From Nephrocerus scutellatus (Eukaryota > Arthropoda > Insecta > Diptera > Pipunculidae), in NCBI GenBank assembly GCA_947095585.1, contig OX352761.1, positions 140,150,277 to 140,214,276 on the forward strand: 64,000 nucleotides of DNA, given 5' to 3'. Of this stretch, positions 26,155 through 38,158 are shown one piece after another; within the stretch, counting starts at the first letter, position 1, and each line of letters starts with the position of its first letter. A program made the translations under genes and the position numbers. A model generated the notes under the pieces. The model was given only the letters and a program-made list of their open reading frames with translations. It made no database searches and was not told the origin of the DNA.

Positions 26155-27485
26155 TCTCAAGTGCATGACCTCGAAATCGGCTCTCCATATGGTAGTACCA
26201 ACAGTTTGTGGTAGCCACCTTCCTAGATGTATAAGAAGCTTTCAACAATGTTTCCATTAAGGTCATTCTTCAAGCTCCTGCTCAGTCAAGAGTCGAGTCC
26301 TTCCTCACACAATGGATCACATCCATGCTTGGTAGCAGGAATATACATACTAACCTTGGCAGCTGCAACATTACCAAATCAGTCGACAGAAGCACTGCCG
26401 AAAGAGGGGTCACCTCGCCCTTACTGTGGCTAATGGTAATTAATAAAATTCTACTAAAACTTGAGGAAGATAGGACAAAGGTAGTTACGTACGCAGATGA
26501 TGTGGTGATACTCGTATCAGGCCAGACCCTTTTCGTGATCAACAAAGTTGGAAAGTGCCCAGTTAGCTTCTGAGCAATAAGCTGTGACTTAGAGTTAGCT
26601 CAGGGAAGACAGAAATGGAACTGTTCACCACCAAATCTAAAATGACGTCCTTTGTCATCGCAAAACTTAATGGTCATAGTCTCAGTACAATATCTCGGAG
26701 CAATATTGGATACGAAGCTTAGCTGGAAAAACTTATAGGACAGGGCATGTCTTGCCCTCTATTCCAGCAGCAAAACCATCGGCAGGAAATGGGGTCTCAA
26801 CCAAGGATGGTTCTCTGGTTGTACACAGCTGTTTCGATTGCCAAATCCTGGACATTACTATAATATGGGTGCCGGGGCACAGTAAAATAGAGGGAAACGA
26901 GAAGGGCATTACTATCTACAACGGCTCCACTGAAAGAGTTAGCTATCCAATGCGCCCAGTTAAGGTATAAATTCTATCCTTTTTCACTACTAAGTCACAA
27001 CTAAAGTTGAACAGTTTTTTTAACTTCGTCATATCAAAAATGGTATGGCCACCCTACAACAAAAGGAAAACTCCCGAGTTGATATCAGAAACCCGCATAA
27101 ATATTGCCAGAGTTGTGGCTATCAGCACGAGTTGCTGGCCAGTGGGCAGCCATGCTGCTAAGTTGGGTATACCGCATAACAACTTCTGTAGAAGTTGTGA
27201 GAATGCAAATGAGAAAGAAAATCTGATACACTTTCTGTTTAGTTGTCCAGCCACAGAGGGTCAATACTTTATCTAACCATTTTCTGCCGACATGAAAGAG
27301 CTCTCCGATTACAGGATCATCGAATTGATCTCGTATCTGAACGCTCCAGGCTGGATTTAAAGCAGTCAAATATCCATTGTTAGGTCCCTCGAGCTATGTG
27401 GCATCAAAGTGGTGTACTCTAGCGCTAATTGAGAACCTCACAAGAGCACCGAGGTTCACCACTCTACCAACCTACCTACCTACCT
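26155..27485 (+). mobile_element. Family C (RNase H, I/LOA-like) retrotransposon copy
   Basis: The plus strand carries, in order: motif A as ATFLDV followed by a stop and EAFNNVSIKVI (26210-26260); LGSRNIHTNLGS; the catalytic box VTYADDVVILVSG (26489-26527); a thumb motif YLGAILDTKLSW (26692-26727); RNase H with WVPGHSKIEGNEK (26869-26910); and a C-terminal Cys/His motif with CRSC and HFLFSCPA (27188-27255). The 3' end reaches CCTA repeats at 27470-27485. The start is 5'-truncated. Several stops and frameshifts separate these blocks, so it is inactive, but the catalytic YADD itself is intact. Confidence 0.85.
27470..27485. repeat. (CCTA)n short tandem tail
   Basis: Four CCTA units at the 3' end of the adjacent family C copy, probably the tail generated on insertion. 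Confidence 0.8.
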
Positions 27486-30429
27486 ATTGGATGAACAGTA
27501 TTCGAGTTAATCGCAAACACACAAATTTTATTTTTATATAAAAAGAAAAAAAAAATTTGGGCCAAGAATTTTGAAACAAATATATAGCAAATAATATTTT
27601 ATCCATCAGATAATTCATCTCCGGATAGGTTAATCATCATCAGAACCATCTCGTACGTTAAATGTTGTCGTTAAAGAAAATTTTGCATTTTCCATTTTCC
27701 TCCCTAATTATGTCAACCGATAAGCCGTTTTGAGTACTGTGTAGGTCGTGTATACTCGCAATATATTTTCCAAAAAAAGTTCCGGGACTGTTGAAACAGC
27801 CGATCTTTTTCACACCTTTTCGATGATTTTCAATTTAAATTTATTTCAACCGCAGGTTCTTAAGAAATTAATTTCCGCAGCCATACGACTTCAGATGACT
27901 TCACTGTCGTCTGTTATCGTAGCTGTTATCCTACGATAATTATTGTCAGTCTCCCTGGGCCCAGTACAAGCAATCTCCACCTGTCTTCATAGCATTCCCG
28001 CATCGCTATTATTTGTTAAATTCAGAGGCATCTGGAAAATTTCAACGATGGTGGAAATTTCGTATGCAGATCATCCTTTTGGGAATAATGGAATAAATTA
28101 ATGCAGACACAAACAAAAGATGAAAACATTCGACCACTGTCGGTCGGTTTGGCAGTGGGTATATGTATCTGTGATATATGTTATTGTTTGTATGTGAATA
28201 TTTGTGCTTGAACACAAAATATTATCCAAAACAGAAAAATACATGACAACTTCAGCAAAAATAAATTCGTTCGATTGTGTTTCCCTCGAACGTTTTTTCC
28301 CCGCGTCTGTTAGAATTATCTGTCTGCCCGTGAGGAAATGGGATGTTAGGGGAATTTTTTACTTTTTTTTTATGCAAAAAAGACATTTCATCGGATGCAA
28401 CTAGTAATTGTTCTATGAATCGATTAAGTTAACTTAAGTAGAGAGAACTTTTTGAAGTGTCGTGCTCAGCAATTTCCCTTTTCTGAATGCTAACTCATTT
28501 TCCACTTGTCATTGTCTGAATGGTACACGTATTGTGTTAATGACCAAATGAGATAAAATTTAAACGCTTAGCACAACCGTCGATGACATTAAATTTCCGA
28601 AGTGAAACATTTTTTATGTTTTGTATGTGAATGAGTCACATCATTGCTTTCATTAGGAGTTTTATGATCCATACATGCAACTCGCTACTTCTACATCGAT
28701 CGATATCGGTGCAGTTGGAAAAGCTGCTAAATCAGCATTGTGGCAACTTAAAAAGGATGATAATGCTTCTGCTTTTACAGTACAAAAACCGAACGGATAT
28801 GCAAATTCATACAAAACTGTAATAAAATTGAAAATTTATTAAAACTTTCTCCATGCTTTTCCCCGAAACGGAGCTGACAATCCGGGCTGAGTTTGTAAAA
28901 CTTTTGTGCTGCATGATAAACTTTTTCTTCAAAAAATTCACTCGCGATAATTGCTTGACATGTGTCTCCATTTACATTGTAAGAAAAAGGCATGGTATTC
29001 CATTGGGACAAGTAAATGACACGATGACGAAAAATAATTTAATTTCTCATCGTCTTGTCGTAGGACGCAGCAGGATGGAATAGATAAACTTTGGATATCG
29101 CGGCTCCTCATTGCATCCAGTAGAGAAGAAGAATTTGGTGATGACGGTCAGGAAATTAAACGGATAGCGAGGCGTTCCGAAGAAGCATGTGCTTTGGCAA
29201 GGTTGTTTGATTATTATTTTGCAACTCTTTTGAAATTGTGCTGTGCATATGTAACGGTTGTGACGACGATATTACTTAATTTAGGTTTTTTATTGTCACT
29301 ACTTTTTGCTAATATTTGTTGTACGAATACAAACCGTTTTGCGGGAAGCATTGTACACAATCGAATCTACAACACATAAACTAAAGTAAAAAGCAAAACC
29401 TAGATGATTTTTCAAAAATACTAAATGTCATAACATAACTGGGAGTATAACAACACTAGCACCCCTCTAAGTCACACAAGGAAATTCAAATAAAACGTTA
29501 CTTGTTCAAAACGAGACAAAAGTCACTATGCAATGTCAAAAACCGTGACATCAAGTCACAAACACACGTTATTGTCATATTTTTCAAGTGAAATTGTTAA
29601 CATGACTTAAGGGGTGGTCGAAAACATTCAAAATCACTTAAAATTAAAGTGGAGTATCCTTTGAATCCCTTGTGAATATTCATTTCATATGGTAGTGAAG
29701 TTCATTCTTGCCAAGGGAAGTCAAGAGTTCTCTGCTCATACTGCCGCTTGATACATACACATGAATAAGACAAAAGATTACAAATACTTAACTGTGTACT
29801 GTAGGAGAACATTCATTGTGATGTGCTCCTCACTGAGATTAGAATTAAGAGAAAACCGTTTGTGAATCAATTTAATAGCGACTCACTGCAGTGTGTGGAA
29901 GGAAATCGAGTTGAGTACATGAATATTTCCCACATTTATAAGCAACAGAAAAACTTTTTACTTCATACAGAACCATAGAAGTTGAAAAGTCACTCTACTT
30001 GAAATTTAGTTGGAGTGGGTTATACTTTAAAATTACAGTACAGAGCATCAGGAGTTAGCAGTAAGCTATCTGCTCTTAATATCTGCTCTAAATAACTAAT
30101 ACGCAAGCAACAAAAGTTTTTGTTAGTTTAAAAAGATACTTTTAGATACTTGCAATCTTTTTGAACAAACATTTGAAACCTTTGAAAAAACCAATTAGGA
30201 ATTACAAATACTTGACGACATTATAACAACAAAATTGCCATCGTTTTCGATGTCTGAAGATGGGCAAAAATCTTCGATAATGCGGATTATCACGTGTCGG
30301 AAGCTTCTAACACTTCCTGCCTAGGGCTGCCGCTACAACAAATCTCCATCCAAATAGCATAAATAAAAGTTTTTCATCTTTCTTTTGCTCGGACTATTCC
30401 ATCGCACAACCCAGCTATAGGTCTTACAT
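27486..30429. other. Non-coding AT-rich sequence
   Basis: No gene, RNA or mobile element was recognised. Small open frames at 27748-27939, 28775-29083 and 29194-29379 lack domains. Confidence 0.6.
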
Positions 30430-30810
30430 TCCGTTTTGATAGCAAATTAAAAATTTTCATGTAAATGCACAAGGGACCTTGTACTGTATTTTATCCAAGT
30501 AAAATGAATCCAGTTAATTATCACAATTTGAAAGCCAAGAGCTTTGAGGTTGAGAAGAATGATCCCATGGTAAATCTTGTTGAAGGTCTTACTAAAAAGG
30601 GTGGAAATTAGAACATCAGATGTTCTAATGCACACAGAATACAAGACACAAACTTAAGAAAATCGTGCTGGTTTGTGAAAAATATAAGTTTACAGTGGAA
30701 AATGTAGTATCGACACCAATACTTTCTAAAAGCTTGGGTAAACAGAAAAGCTTAGCGATAAGGCGATAGTTGGAAATTTCATTTTGCATCGATTGAGAAG
30801 ATGAGAACTG
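30430..30810 (-). mobile_element. Reverse transcriptase fragment of another non-LTR element
   Basis: The minus strand reads ISNYRLIAKLFCLPKLLESI in one frame and then SKTFNKIYHGIILLNLKALG and FQIVIINWI in another. The first resembles the N-Y-R-P-I-S block of the RT fingers, the second motif A and its following helix. The usual catalytic Asp of motif A is Asn in the K-T-F-N-K context. The wording differs from families A, B and C, so this is probably a fourth, Jockey/X-like family. Confidence 0.65.
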
Positions 30811-30979
30811 AGTTGGGTACCGTTGATCTTATTCTAACACTTGCATAAATGCCAATATATTCTTTATATCTTATACGTAACACATAACTATACATTCTCA
30901 TTGTTAGTTTGGTTTAGCATAAAGGATTGGTATATAAACTTAAGCTACCCTTTCCCAATGAATATACCTCAACACTCAA

Positions 30980-32320
30980 AAATCCGCTGGGCCAAATGGT
31001 ATTTCCCCATTAGTTCTGAAGGGGTGTTCTTCCAAGCTTGCATTACCAATGCGTAAGCTTTTCCATCTATCCTATTCTTCTGGGCTCTTCCTAAGAAATT
31101 GGAAAACAGCCTTCGTCCAGCCCATACCCAAAAAAGTGAGCCGTCATCTCCTTCTTCGTACCGACTTACATCCTTTCTTTCCAAAGTCATGAAAACTTTG
31201 ATCAATTTTCAGCTCATGAAATATCTTGAAACCAACGAGATCCTTAGTATGGATTTCGTGGGCAATGTTCTACTGGTGATCTGATGGTATATCTCACCGA
31301 ACAGAAGAACCGGTCTTTGCATCAATTTGGAGAAAGCAAAGCTGTTGCACTCGATATTTGTAAGCCATTTGACAGAGTTTGGCATCAACTGCTTTACTGG
31401 ATTAGAAGTTATCTTTAAGACCGCTCAATTCAAGTTGTATTGGACGGTTTGAAGTCTAAGGTACATAAATTAAATGCTGGCGTTCCACAAGGCTATGTTT
31501 CTCATGTGGAACTCAAACAACTACTTATGTTAAGCACGTTAAATTATGACCTAGACAGCATAAGAAACTGGAGAGAACACAATCGAGTAAAATTTAACGC
31601 TTCCAACACCCAATGCTGTCTCCTGTCATCTACGCGAATCCTAAATCCCATGCCATTATCCATGAATGGCGCTTGCATCGAGGAAACTGAAAAACTCGCA
31701 ATTCTCGGTATGTGCGTTAACGACAAGCTTCGTTGGAACGACCACATATTTACCGTCGCCAAAAATGCTGGGAAATGTTTCGTGTTTCTAGCCCAATACA
31801 AGAAATATTTCACCCCCTCTGATATGGCTACTATCTAGAAGGCTTTTATTCGCCCTAAACTTGAGTACAATTGCCTGGTGTGCCTAAAACTACCTTGCTA
31901 GATATAATACAAAACCGCGCGATAAAACTTATCGGTGACGAAAACTTTGCGAAATCAATAGATTCGCTTGAACACCGTATGAATGTTTCCTGCTTGTTAC
32001 TATTTTATCGCGTTTTCCACCAGCGGTGCATGAAATAGCCAGTTGCATGCTACCTCTCCTTGAACTCAACCGCAATACCCGTGGCGCTCTAAATGCTCAT
32101 CAGATTACAGTTAAGTTCAAGGATTCGCTCTTCAGCCGTACAACACGTATATGAAATGCTTTGCCAAGCTCTGTCTTTCCACATCACTATGATCCACAGG
32201 CATTCAAGGCGCAAGCTCATAGATATCTCCTCTTTTCTCCTCCCTTTCCTTAACTCCCACGCTGTGGCAAGTATTAAAAGGGTGTGAACCCCTTTTCGCG
32301 TGCGCAAATTGTAAAAAAAC
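30980..32320 (+). mobile_element. Family B (Jockey-like) copy, 5'-truncated, RT core deleted
   Basis: The plus strand opens with the RT N-terminal block (QKSAGPNGIS in a frame near 30977-31005). It continues through KVMKTLINFQLMKYLETNEI, GVPQG (31475-31490), then jumps at about 31500 directly to VELKQLLMLSTLNYDLDS. It proceeds through LSMNGACIEETEKLAILGMC and [11 protein letters not shown] to the C-terminus, and ends with an A-rich tail at about 32314-32320. The segment between GVPQG and the thumb, which should hold the FADD/YADD catalytic box, is missing. Confidence 0.85.
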
Positions 32321-32399
32321 AAAAAATTACAGCGATCAGCAGCAGTAGGCATTACAGGAGCCCCTAGCAGGACCAACACTCCGCATTTTACGTAAACCA

Positions 32400-32600
32400 T
32401 TTTTTCACGACCTGAAAGAGCTCTCAAATCACAGGATCATCGAGCTGATATCGTATCTGAACGCTACAGGCTGGATTTAAACCACTTAAGTATCCAGGCG
32501 AGGTCCCTCGAGATTTGTGGCATCAAAATGGCGCACATTAGCGCTAATTGAGGGCCTTGCAAATACAGCGGAGTTCAGAACTCTAACTGCCATCCAATTC
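32400..32600 (+). mobile_element. Family C 3' end fragment
   Basis: GAAAGAGCTCTC, AGGATCATCGA, CGTATCTGAACGCT and GGTCCCTCGAG follow in the same order and spacing as at 27294-27395. This is a 5'-truncated family C insertion lying about 80 bases after the family B tail. Confidence 0.8.
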
Positions 32601-35600
32601 GATCGTCATACGTAGTAAAAATCGCAATCTCAATTCTAGCTAGAAAAAATTCATTGAAAAACCAGAAGAACCCATTTTTGTTGCAGCTGAGGGTACCGAA
32701 TTCTAAATCATATTTGCTGGCTCTACAGTCTAAGCCCGGGTTCGACTGCAAGTAAAAGATACGTTTTTTTTTGGCAGCACAACTATTAATTTTAAGGTGT
32801 TCTTATAGTGTAATTAGCTACCTAGCACGACAAACAATAGAAAAACTTCCCCTTGCTCATTAGCTCTTCAATTTTTTATCATATGAAGGCAAAAAAGAAT
32901 CAAGAATGACAAAAGAAATTACCTCACGTAGCAGTGTTCTTCTCCCTGCACAACTAGACCCTTAGTTTTCAATTAATTTTCTTGAAAGTTAAAAGCAAAC
33001 AACAAAACGAAGAGTAAAAACGTTTTAAGATATAGTTTTGGTCGGAGCAATGCCACTTAGAGATTCTCCAAGAAAGAATGTCGTTCACTTGATTGCAACA
33101 CGCGAAATATTCTCATATATCCATGCTTACTACTTGGAGCTTCCGTTTAATGGGGAGATGGCACCATAAATTGATCGATCCCTGGGAGCAACCAGGTTAG
33201 TGCTGAAAAACAGACCGCCAATACTTACATAACTGATGGGCGCGCACATCCTAACCGCACACCACGTCGTACTCATGTACAAGACATACCGACAAAACGG
33301 TAAGCATTCTAGCGAAGCCATTTTATTTTTGTCATTCCATCCTCATGTATATATTTTACACACAGTAGCCGTTGCAATAAAAAGTCACAGTTACATCACA
33401 GCCACCACACCAAATACATGAAAAGATAATTAATTTTATTCGGATCTGTGAGGAAACTCGGATGCGGAAAATTCCTCTTTGGATCTGTTACAGGAAATCG
33501 CTTAACGCCACCAGACCAGAGAGCGGAATAGGAAATTTGCAAGAGAAACTTCTGCGATTTACTCCTTGAGCTATTAATTTGAATGAAAGTGCGGTTTAAG
33601 CGGCGAGCTTACTAACAGTTTTTCAAGTTGCTGACGTTTTGGCCAAAATTGTACGTCATGTCCGAGACTTTGCTTTTCTGTGGTATAAACAAACTAGAAT
33701 TATACTTGATAGGAGGTGATTTTAGTTGATATCGGTACGCACATACAGCGGAAGTTGATCGAAGTCTCTCCTCGATGTCACACAAATTTTTTTTTATTCT
33801 GATATAACAGACATATTTTATATTAATCAATAAACCTATAAATTGAAAGCATTATAAGATTATTTTTCGAATTCACATTCATCGCGGAATTTTCGGAATC
33901 TTTTTAAGTAATTCCCAATGCTTGCACTATAGAATGGAATAAAATTCCTCACTACTCGATAGAACTTAAATGCGCTCTTCTCCTCTGTTCACATATTTTG
34001 CACATATTTCACCTGAGGTCACAATAAAATCCTAGTGGTGTAGCGCATAATGTTGCTGGTTTTGTTGTCCTTTTCACAAAAAGAGGAAACAACCATATTA
34101 TTATGGCACCACCATCATAGCTGATGATGACAATTCCCCTGGAGCTTATAGATTCGTCTTTTATAAAGCATTCACCTAAGAAATTTTCACTGTTAGCAAA
34201 ATATCCTTTCATCTTCGAGTACGTCTACGTATTTTTCCAATTTTTTGCTTCGAGTATGTCCTTATTTATAAAATGCTTTCATATTTTCGTCCTAAGAAAG
34301 AAAGAAAACATTCCATCTTGTTGTTGTTGTGACCAGTCGACAATGGTGCATACGAAATCCATATGGTTCTTCGAAATTTTTCCTTTTTTCCTGCAAATTT
34401 TTTTTTCGTTTTATCCTAATAATCTTTTAGAAAAACATTCGTTTATCCCTATAATAATGGTTCATTTCCCCCATCCAACCACCAACCGCACCATATTTCC
34501 TCTTCGCATCTGCGGTGTGAAAATACGCTCATCGAAAATGGAACATTTCTCCCGAAATACGAAAATCGGCTTAGTATTGCATTATTTAGATTGCCGTTGT
34601 TTGCTGTTTGACTCACCTTTGTGACGTCTTCTTGGTCGCTACCCTCATATAAATAATCCTCAAAATCAGATCCAATAGAAACAGCGTATACTTAAGCTCG
34701 TCGATGTCTTGCATCACCGTATAGAAGATAAAGAAGCTGAAATGTCTCACCTTGTGCGGCAAAAGGCACAATATTTATTTATATTATTATCTTGGTGATA
34801 AAGTTTATCCTGAGATACTGGGAAATGTGCGATAAAAACTAATCCTGCTTGAAATGTTTTCCCATGACTTCTTCCAGTGTGACTGTGACTACCTGCCAGA
34901 TGAAAACGCCATTCCCAGCCTCCATAACATCATCACAACATCATCGTTGAATAACCGTATTATTTGAGGTTATTATTTCGTGCTTGTGTGAGTTCTCATA
35001 GAGCTTTTATCGGATTTTAAACTTTAATGCGGGATACAAAAAATACCTCATTGAATAATTTGTATTCTCTTGAGGGTTATATCTGGTTGCGATGGGAATC
35101 TGGGTTGGTCGACGGCTGGTAGGATAAACACTGATGTACCTACAACAATTCCAAGAAGAAGTTCAAAATTAAATTGTGGAGCTAATAGTTTCTAAGATTT
35201 AACTCAATTTCCATGAAACTTTCGTTTTGACTTGCAAAACCAAAGAGAACTTCAAATAACAATAACTGAAAGCGGAATCATCAGAGGAATGCGTTGGAAA
35301 CTTGAAAGAATTTAAATGGCAAAAATGCCAATAGCTACTGATGTTGAGTCCATGCAACTCAAATTGTATAGTTAAAGGTAAATTTATTTTGCGCCGCTAT
35401 TTTAGAGCTGGACGAACGTAAAGACGAGTATTTTTCATCATATATCTATGGTATATGGTAATCAAAACTAATCCCGAACGTCTTCGAGTTAGCTTCTCAG
35501 GTTCTTTTAAACACTGTCTGACCTCTCATGAATAAGTCATTCATTTTAACAACCATCCTACCAACCCAACATGACAACAACACAAAAAAAAAGTGAAACA

Positions 35601-36666
35601 CATTAACACTCAGCTCACCCTTACCGAGCGATTAACCTTAAAATCCTTTAAAGTAAGTTCCTTGTGTTAACGGAGGACGTGTGTGATACTAAGTAAGAAA
35701 CCTTTCGACAACCGGATGCATTAAAAGTGGCTTAAGAAAAGAACAGCGAAAGTAAATTCCCTTGCATTGGCAAAATAACTCTGCAAAGGTGAAGAGTTGC
35801 AAAGGTGAAGAATACGTAAAGTTTACTGTTCAACGCATTCAAGGATATTAAATTCGTTGTTTGTTGCTGTAACAGAAATCAGCGTCCTTAACTGGTGTAA
35901 CGCACATAGGGTGAACAATATACTCGTACTCGTGCCGCCGAATGGGTTAGGAATCTGCATGTACCTATTTCATAATTTTCACCTCAGCTGATTGCAATTT
36001 TGAGAGTACAGTTCGTGATTAAAATATCGCAAAAATACTCCAAGCATTGTTAGCAGTTGTAAGTGCACTTGGAAGACGGTAGCTCGGGAAACCCTTCAAA
36101 AGCAGCACAACATGGAATGAAATATGTACCCTTGACCGGGTCGCGTAGGTCTCGTCATGTTGGTGTTTCATTTCCTTGCCTCAATACTTTTGTATTTTCT
36201 TACTATTGGAATTTTTCTTCTTACATGTTGCCCTAACTACTAAGAAGGAATTTAAGTATTATTTTAATGTAACATAAAATAAACTTTTTAGTCCTAAAGA
36301 AATATTATTAGGGAATTTTTATTATTACTAAAGGCTCCTTTATAGTCGAAATTCGACCGTAATTCATTAAATTTTTAAGTTTGAACGTTATTGAGTATAT
36401 TACATCAAATTTTATTGAAATTTTGTTCTATAACGTCAGCATCAAGCATGTACAAATACGTCATTAGCGTGTGTTGTTTGCCCTAATTCCCTGGAATACC
36501 TATGAAAAAAAATGTAAATTATATATAAATTTTAGCTTTCTGCACTCCTTCTCCATATAAATCTCATATCCTCCGTGCGCGCAATATGCTTAAAAAGGGG
36601 TACAACGTTTTCTCTTCACGTATTAATATATAGATTCGGTAAACATCGGCAAATTTCGGTAGATAG
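32601..36666. other. Non-coding sequence
   Basis: No gene was recognised. The longest open frame without retrotransposon similarity on the plus strand lies at 34124-34624 (166 codons). It is rich in Phe, Ile and Ser as expected from pyrimidine-rich DNA, has no domain, and runs antisense to Ptp99A. It is treated as incidental. Confidence 0.5.
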
Positions 36667-37430
36667 TTGAAAAAAAATGCAACAGAGATAAGATTTACGA
36701 TGGAAAGCACTAAACAGTTTTGTAAAGCACACAACGAGATTCCAGCTGGTAGCTCTAAGGACAAGGCCAATCGACTTACTGAACATTTTGCAGCTAGCTC
36801 CACGCTTTTAGATTGTGCGTTCCTTCCGCCTGTACCTCGAAGTGTCGATTAACATTCGTACTCGTGAAGTTGCTAGAGTTTTAAGTGACCTCGGTATACA
36901 CAAATCCGATGGACCAGATGGTACATTACTTTTAAAGAGGTGTTCTTCTGGACTCTTTCCGAGTGGTTGGAAAAGAGCATTTGTCCAGCGTATACAAAAA
37001 AAGGCGAACCGTCATGTGTCTCTTCGTACCGATCAATAGCACTATCGTTTTTTTTTTTCTTAGATCATGGAAACGCTGATTAACCGTTAGCTTATGAATG
37101 TATATCTTGAATCATGAGAATTACTCAATGACCGTCAATATGGTTTCCATGGACAACGTTCTACTGTTAATCGGATGGCGTATCTCACTTTTCACAAGTT
37201 TCGTGAAAGCAAAGTTATAGCACTAGTTATTTCAAAGGCCTATCGAATGCCTTTGGCACCAAGTTCTTCTGTCCAAAATGCATGATTACAGAATCGATGT
37301 AACACTCAGCTTCAATGCATTCGAAGCTATCTTTCAAACCGTTCAATCCATGTTGTGTTAGACGCTCTTAACTCTGATATTCACAGCCATCCCTCAGGGC
37401 TGTGTTTACATACCTAGAAGATACTACTGT
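36667..37430 (+). mobile_element. Family B (Jockey-like) RT N-terminal fragment
   Basis: The plus strand reads DKANRLTEHFAASSTLLDCA, REVARVLSDLGIHKSDGPDG, LFPSGWKRAFVQRIQKK and, further on in broken frames, a stretch equivalent to LDALNSDIHS before the GVPQG region. It stops around 37430, before the catalytic box. Both ends of the element are missing. Confidence 0.82.
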
Positions 37431-38043
37431 TATTTACTGTAGTCTCAGCGAACACAAATTCCCATAGTAGTTTTACATTACGCATAAGCAGTTTAACAGA
37501 AAATGTCATTTGGTCGTGTGAAAAATAACGTAATAACAAAAAGGTAATGTTGTTTCTTACTATAAAAGACTGCAATATCCGTTCAATAGAAACTTGAAGA
37601 ACTACGATTTTAACCTTTTCCTAAAATAAAGATATCCCATGAGATATGACATATCTATCTACGAGATATGACTTTATGCTCACGATATATTATTATTTCA
37701 AGGTTTTATCTATATATTATTTAACAAGAAAAGGGTAATTTTCCCATAGAAACAAGCTTTAATTTGAAATTAAATTTGTATATACCAATACAGACAGGAG
37801 CCCTATAACTGACTCCGCTCGTAGAGCCAAATATGATGTCCAAATCATAGTTTAGAATAAATATTCATACCTTAATAATGCAAATTAACAAAGAAATCGA
37901 AACATGATCCATACTATACTTGTACTTTTATTCAAAGAAAAGATAAACAAACGCTCGAACAAACCAAACTTCAATTTTAAGAATAATCGACGAGTTATAC
38001 CTAGAAAATGTGAAATGTACACGTGAACGTTATAGGCACTTAC
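37431..38043. other. Intron sequence just 3' of Ptp99A exon 6
   Basis: No coding or repeat signal was recognised. The donor GTAAGT at 38038-38043 marks its start in transcript direction. Confidence 0.7.
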
Positions 38044-38158
38044 CTCCTTCATCTGTCATAACTAAAATCGTCGTGTCCGGTCCGAGTCCCTCCGGATTGA
38101 ACACCTGCACCGTCACCTTGTACTGCGTGTACGTTTCTAAATTATGAATTTCATGATT
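38044..38158 (-). CDS. Ptp99A: Ptp99A exon, second half of FN3 domain 2
   Basis: The exon is 115 bases: 38 codons plus one base. The peptide is [18 protein letters not shown] followed by [20 protein letters not shown]. It includes the L-x-x-x-T-x-Y FN3 motif and the NPEGLGP turn, and completes the second FN3 domain. The acceptor is CCTTTGCAG and the donor is GTAAGT at 38038-38043. It is entered in phase 0 and left in phase 1, so the following exon should finish a G-starting codon (Val in the Drosophila protein). No such exon was found between here and position 1. It is too short to appear as a Met-initiated ORF of 60 codons. Confidence 0.92.
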
